From NCBI GenBank assembly GCA_964518635.1, contig CAZFGK010000015.1:1-64000 (forward strand): a stretch of DNA of 64,000 nucleotides, given 5' to 3'. Below the pieces are notes generated by a model, which was given only the letters and a program-made list of their open reading frames with translations, was not told the origin of the DNA and did no database searches. Made by a program: the position numbers and the translations under genes. Shown here piece by piece: positions 60,589-64,000 of this stretch (its first letter is position 1; every line of letters begins with the position of its first letter). This DNA comes from CAZFGK01 sp964518635. Lineage in GTDB: Bacteria; Zixibacteria; MSB-5A5; GN15; FEB-12.

Positions 60589-61418
60589 CAAACCCCCTCA
60601 TGCGTGAGTTGCGATGCGATGTCAGAAAATGTTGTGAACTTAGAATAGTTGACTTGGTAGGTGTCGCAGAACTTCGCAAGGTCCTTCTTGGCAAAGACGC
60701 GAACCGGCGGGATGATCACGGTCTGATCAAGATGCTGGTTGTCTGTCTGTGAGGATTGCATAGAGGGAATATTCTCATTCTGTTCGAGCTTTTGCAAGCG
60801 TTTCACACTCTTTCCTCGTCGGGAATCATTCGGCCAGGCCGGATCGACCACACAGCGATCCGACATCCCGTCCCCGATAAAAAGTACTACCGAGTCGGGA
60901 TTTCGTTCGAGAATTCCGGGGAGATATTCCGAAATTCGCTCCCGTTTGCAGCAGCCGCAGGAGTGACAGTGCTTGTTTTCATGCGGAAAGCTCAGTTCGA
61001 GGCGATTCTTTTCGATTCTCGCTTCATTGGCGATCACGGGGAGATCAAAACCGTGGGATTGCAGGAGATGATCGATATAGATGCGGAGACCGTCCGACAG
61101 GACGACAAACTCTCCACATGACTTTTCAATCTGTTCGATGAATCCGCGAAGGGTGGAATCAAGGGTGTGAGAACTGAGGTATTCCTGAAAACGGGGGAGA
61201 TCGATGTCGCACAGTGAGGCCTCCGCGATCAGGATTTCGCGGGAGGTCATAGCGCCACTTTTCCAGGCGGGTATAAACTGGTCGTTTTTCCCTTCGGAGA
61301 AATGGTGAAAGAGATGATAGCCGACATCACGATTCGAAATGGTCCCGTCGAAGTCGGAGAAGACCATCACCGGTCTTTTCTGATTTCGAGCACCGGGAAG
61401 AAAAGGATCGAAGCTCAC
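60585..61418 (-). CDS. HAD-family phosphatase (MtnX/SerB-like)
   Basis: 277 residues. HAD motifs: I SDFDGT (D22, D24), II LSDG (S108), III K158 within HCHSCGCCK, IV GDGMSD (182-187). The Cys/His cluster in the cap resembles the CGxCK of MtnX-like phosphatases. Unusually, about 45 polar residues (195-239) are inserted between motif IV and the VFAKKDL strand that normally follows. It starts at GTG overlapping the ctpA stop by 4 bp; being cotranscribed with the nucleotidyltransferase, a sugar-phosphate substrate is possible. Confidence 0.8.
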   Translation of the reverse strand: MSFDPFLPGARNQKRPVMVFSDFDGTISNRDVGYHLFHHFSEGKNDQFIPAWKSGAMTSREILIAEASLCDIDLPRFQEYLSSHTLDSTLRGFIEQIEKSCGEFVVLSDGLRIYIDHLLQSHGFDLPVIANEARIEKNRLELSFPHENKHCHSCGCCKRERISEYLPGILERNPDSVVLFIGDGMSDRCVVDPAWPNDSRRGKSVKRLQKLEQNENIPSMQSSQTDNQHLDQTVIIPPVRVFAKKDLAKFCDTYQVNYSKFTTFSDIASQLTHEGVW

Positions 61419-63046
61419 AGGGGATTAGTTGACTCAGATTTAAGTAGCTCAACTGCGCGACGTATGACCGGATGATGCGGAACGATCACCTCTTCGTAAA
61501 CTCCGCTGAGTCCACCGCGTCGCTCCCATGCGATCTGGGCGAGTCGATATGAGATGTAGAAATCGTGGCCGTCAGCGATGCGCGTGTCATCTGTTTCTGA
61601 GAGTGTGAGCATGTTGGCGAAGTGATACTGGACTTCTTTTACATAGGCATACTCCGAATCACTTACCTGACCACTCAAACCAAGTGAGGCAAGTTGAGAG
61701 AGAAGGCGAAGTCGACGAGTGGAAATTGAGGAGAAATACAGTGACGACGAATCGAGGGATCGTTGAAATTTCGACACCCAGTCAATTCCCGGCAAAAATC
61801 CACCACGAGTAGTTCGCATAAGCTCGTCGGCGTGGGTAGTGGCAAATGTTTCAAGATATCCACCCAATTCGAGCCATTGGGTGTAGGCGTTTTCTTCAAG
61901 TGAAGCCGCGAGTACATTGGGCACAAGCCCTCGACCGATTTCATTGAAGGTCGAATCGAAATCATTGAGATAAAGTCCGCCGCGCAAGTAATAGCGGGCC
62001 TGAGTCAATTTTACGCCGCTGTTATCGGGGAATCGACGAAATCCCTGCACCAGTCCTTTACCAAAGGTGGTATCTCCGACCAGTTGCGCGCGACCATTTT
62101 GTTTGAGAGCACCGGCGACAATTTCAGCGGCAGAGGCGGAGTTCCCGTCAACCAGCACGACCATCGGGATGCCATCCAGCAGATCATCACCGGTTGAGCG
62201 CCATTCCTCTGATCGCCATCGGGAACGAGCGGAGGTTCCGACTATCAAACTATCATTTGGCAGAAAGAGATCAGCCAGTTCGATCGCTTCATTCAACAAT
62301 CCGCCCGGATTACTGCGAAGATCAAGAATGAAAGAAGTGAGTTTTTTTCCGTCGCTTTTTTGCAATTCACGGATTTTCTTTTCGACTTCATCGGCGGCAC
62401 CGGGATCAAAATCGAGCAGACGCACATAACCGACCGTGCTGTCGGCGAATCCGGCATAGGGGACATGGATAAGAGTGAGTTTTTTGCGATTGAGTTTATA
62501 GCTGACGGTGTCCTTCGTACTTCGCCGGAGGACTTCAACGGCAACACTGGTTCCTTCTTTGCCGCGCAGCAGATTGATTGATTGTTCGACAGAGGCAAGG
62601 GTGAGCAAAGTGGTGTCGATCTGGATGATGCGATCTCCATTTTCGAGTCCGGCACTGGCAGCGGGACCACCCTCACGAATGCCGACAATCAGGAGTGAAC
62701 CAGAATCAGGTAAGACAGAGACACCGATTCCGGAATAGCTCCCATCCTCTTCTTCATCCATGCGCTGAAACTGTGATTCGCGAACCGGGCCGGAATAACG
62801 ATCAAGTGGATCGAAGAGTGCCTCATAGGCCTGCTGGATAACTTTGTTCCAGTCGAGTTCCTCCCCAGCATATCGCTGGTGCAGAGTGACCGCCGTGCGT
62901 GAGAGTGAAAAGCGGCTGGCGAGAACCGGATCGGTGAGGATAAAAATCGCACACCCGCCAATCAAGAAAATCAGCAGCGAGCAAAGAATCGCGATACGAC
63001 GAATTTCGGGAAGAGCACGATCTCTGATCGTCAGGGCGCTAGACAC
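61415..63046 (-). CDS. carboxyl-terminal processing protease (S41)
   Basis: 543 residues from a GTG at 63046 that overlaps the tmk stop by 8 bp; the longer frame to 63124 would run inside tmk. A membrane anchor lies near residues 18-42. A PDZ domain (GIGVSVL..., GGPAASAGLENGDRI) precedes the protease domain with LDLRSNPGG, catalytic Ser in GNSASAAEI and Lys in TTFGKGLVQG. The C-terminal 170 residues are an extra helical domain. Cleaves envelope protein tails; CtpA type. Confidence 0.88.
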   Translation of the reverse strand: MSSALTIRDRALPEIRRIAILCSLLIFLIGGCAIFILTDPVLASRFSLSRTAVTLHQRYAGEELDWNKVIQQAYEALFDPLDRYSGPVRESQFQRMDEEEDGSYSGIGVSVLPDSGSLLIVGIREGGPAASAGLENGDRIIQIDTTLLTLASVEQSINLLRGKEGTSVAVEVLRRSTKDTVSYKLNRKKLTLIHVPYAGFADSTVGYVRLLDFDPGAADEVEKKIRELQKSDGKKLTSFILDLRSNPGGLLNEAIELADLFLPNDSLIVGTSARSRWRSEEWRSTGDDLLDGIPMVVLVDGNSASAAEIVAGALKQNGRAQLVGDTTFGKGLVQGFRRFPDNSGVKLTQARYYLRGGLYLNDFDSTFNEIGRGLVPNVLAASLEENAYTQWLELGGYLETFATTHADELMRTTRGGFLPGIDWVSKFQRSLDSSSLYFSSISTRRLRLLSQLASLGLSGQVSDSEYAYVKEVQYHFANMLTLSETDDTRIADGHDFYISYRLAQIAWERRGGLSGVYEEVIVPHHPVIRRAVELLKSESTNPL

Positions 63047-63677
63047 GAACTCGTGATCCGATACAGATTTCGATCTCCTCTTGTACCTGCATGTAGACAG
63101 TATCTGCGGATGGAGTAGAATCAATCAACTTACACCGAGTGGGATCGGCGAGTGCAATCTGGCGATAGCCATTGGCTACTCGCTCGAAGAAGGAAAGTGA
63201 TTCGGATTCGAGTCGATCCGGCTCTTTTCCGCGTCGGCGGAGCGATTCCGAGAGAGGGAGGTCAAATATAAGAGTGAGTGATGGGACAATCCCATCACTT
63301 GCCTGCGTGTTCAGAGTGTGGATCAGTGTCATGTCAAGCTGGCGACCGTATCCCTGATACGCCGTTGTAGAGTCATAGAATCGATCCGCCAGGACGATTT
63401 CGCCGGATGCGATTGCCGGTTGTATGATCGTTCGCACCAGTTCGGCACGGGCGGCTTCGTAGAGGAGTAATTCGGTCATGGCGGTCATCTTTTCGGAACG
63501 ATCAAGCAGAATGGAGCGAATTTTTTCACCAACTGCAGTCTCCCCTGGTTCACGAACCAGTTGAACTGGATGCCCCCGCTCAATCAGGTAATCAAGCACA
63601 CGCTTGGCGTGCGAACTCTTCCCGGAGCCGTCGATTCCTTCAAAGGTGATGAGCATGCCACGATCAGAATTGTTCAT
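63039..63677 (-). CDS. tmk: thymidylate kinase
   Basis: 212 residues. Phosphorylates dTMP. P-loop FEGIDGSGKSSHAKR, the DR(Y/F) motif LADRFYDSTTAYQG and the REPGETAVGE segment are intact. First gene visible of the minus-strand run tmk-ctpA-HAD-nucleotidyltransferase, in which all joints overlap by 4-8 bp. An ATG at 63656 is an alternative start. Confidence 0.95.
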   Translation of the reverse strand: MNNSDRGMLITFEGIDGSGKSSHAKRVLDYLIERGHPVQLVREPGETAVGEKIRSILLDRSEKMTAMTELLLYEAARAELVRTIIQPAIASGEIVLADRFYDSTTAYQGYGRQLDMTLIHTLNTQASDGIVPSLTLIFDLPLSESLRRRGKEPDRLESESLSFFERVANGYRQIALADPTRCKLIDSTPSADTVYMQVQEEIEICIGSRVRV

Positions 63678-63775
63678 TTACAGTCGGTCCTACCATTCTT
63701 GGAATGTACGCAAGAGCAGAGCTTGTGAGAGTGTTAAATTAGCATTCATATGCAAAAAAATGATCTTCTGAACTT

Positions 63776-64000
63776 CTAGAGATCAATAGGGAGCGCGAGT
63801 TGCTTATAGTGAAGTGACAAAGACGGAGATTCATGGACTAGCTTACAAATTGCTGCCATGTGATAGTTCTCAATGCTGGCCACAAAGTCGAGGCATCTTC
63901 CTGGCGGCCTGAACACATACCGGTCCGCAAAATCCTGAAACAGTCCTTCTTTGAGATTTCTGATATTGATCGCCGTTTCCTTTTTGAACTGTTGGATAGA
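63776..64000 (-). CDS. 3' end of an unidentified gene, running off the right edge
   Basis: 74 codons are open from the window end to TAG (63778-63776). The peptide is helical and charged (FKKETAINIRNLKEGLFQDF; FVASIENYHMAAICKLVHES) and ends LALPIDL. No domain can be named from the fragment. It would precede tmk on the minus strand. Confidence 0.55.
   Translation of the reverse strand, partial: SIQQFKKETAINIRNLKEGLFQDFADRYVFRPPGRCLDFVASIENYHMAAICKLVHESPSLSLHYKQLALPIDL

Noticed and set aside
1..64000. CRISPR array or defence island
   Set aside because: The repeats are dispersed palindromes of several families without regular spacers, and no cas genes are present. The fic gene alone is not a defence system.

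Overview
The window reads as a piece of an uncultured Gram-negative bacterial chromosome of moderate GC (roughly 50-55 %), gene-dense and without plasmid or phage backbone genes. TolC-type outer-membrane and periplasmic adaptor genes, several lipoproteins with classical lipoboxes, a PEP-CTERM surface protein and a complete classical (MenFDHBACEG) menaquinone operon point to a diderm, menaquinone-using lineage. The gene style (pgsA-pgpA-cinA-thpR near recA, many TTG/GTG starts, enzyme I and a phosphoglucose/phosphomannose isomerase next to an unassigned membrane operon) would fit the FCB side of the tree, for example a Zixibacteria-like group; that placement is inference and no rRNA or tRNA is present to test it.

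Layout. 1-5.4 kb: phospholipid and maintenance genes pgsA, pgpA, cinA, thpR, then a PEP-CTERM protein under a sigma-54-like promoter, then recA. 5.4-6.0 kb: a mosaic of short palindromic repeats. 6-7.3 kb: an orphan LarA-type racemase. 7.6-14.6 kb: a complete tripartite ABC exporter operon (TetR regulator, TolC, HlyD-type lipoprotein adaptor, two ATPases, two permeases). 14.6-18.4 kb: an SDR-type epimerase, more repeats, a short asparaginyl-tRNA-synthetase paralogue with a structured leader, a methyltransferase. 18.4-22 kb: a five-gene operon of unassigned membrane proteins, the best candidate here for an undescribed system. 22-25 kb: sugar-phosphate isomerase and PTS enzyme I. 25-27.5 kb: small exported proteins and repeats. 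27.7-31.4 kb: the rpsP-rimM-trmD-rplS and ffh translation/secretion block on the minus strand. 31.7-42 kb: a serine hydrolase divergent from the full menaquinone operon menG-F-D-H-B-A-C-E, closed by a convergent DHNA-CoA-type thioesterase. 42-51 kb: oligopeptidase, PAP2 phosphatase, YigZ, DprA-like protein, TPR and other lipoproteins, murQ. 51.2-52.6 kb: a Fic-domain gene held between direct copies of half of a transcription terminator. 53-64 kb: AraC regulator, lipoprotein, full-length asnS, an exported tandem beta-carbonic anhydrase, and a minus-strand operon tmk-ctpA-HAD phosphatase-nucleotidyltransferase/degenerate phosphomannomutase fusion. A gene fragment runs off the right edge.

The intergenic regions are unusually informative. 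At least six families of short palindromic units recur, including the CACCCTGAGC(C/T)TGTCGAAGGGTG repeat that creates spurious 'HPEPVEG' peptides in many genomes, a 139-bp element with a nested cloverleaf-like design, and an inverted pair of hairpins whose stem differences are compensatory. No tRNA, rRNA, CRISPR array or complete insertion sequence was recognised.
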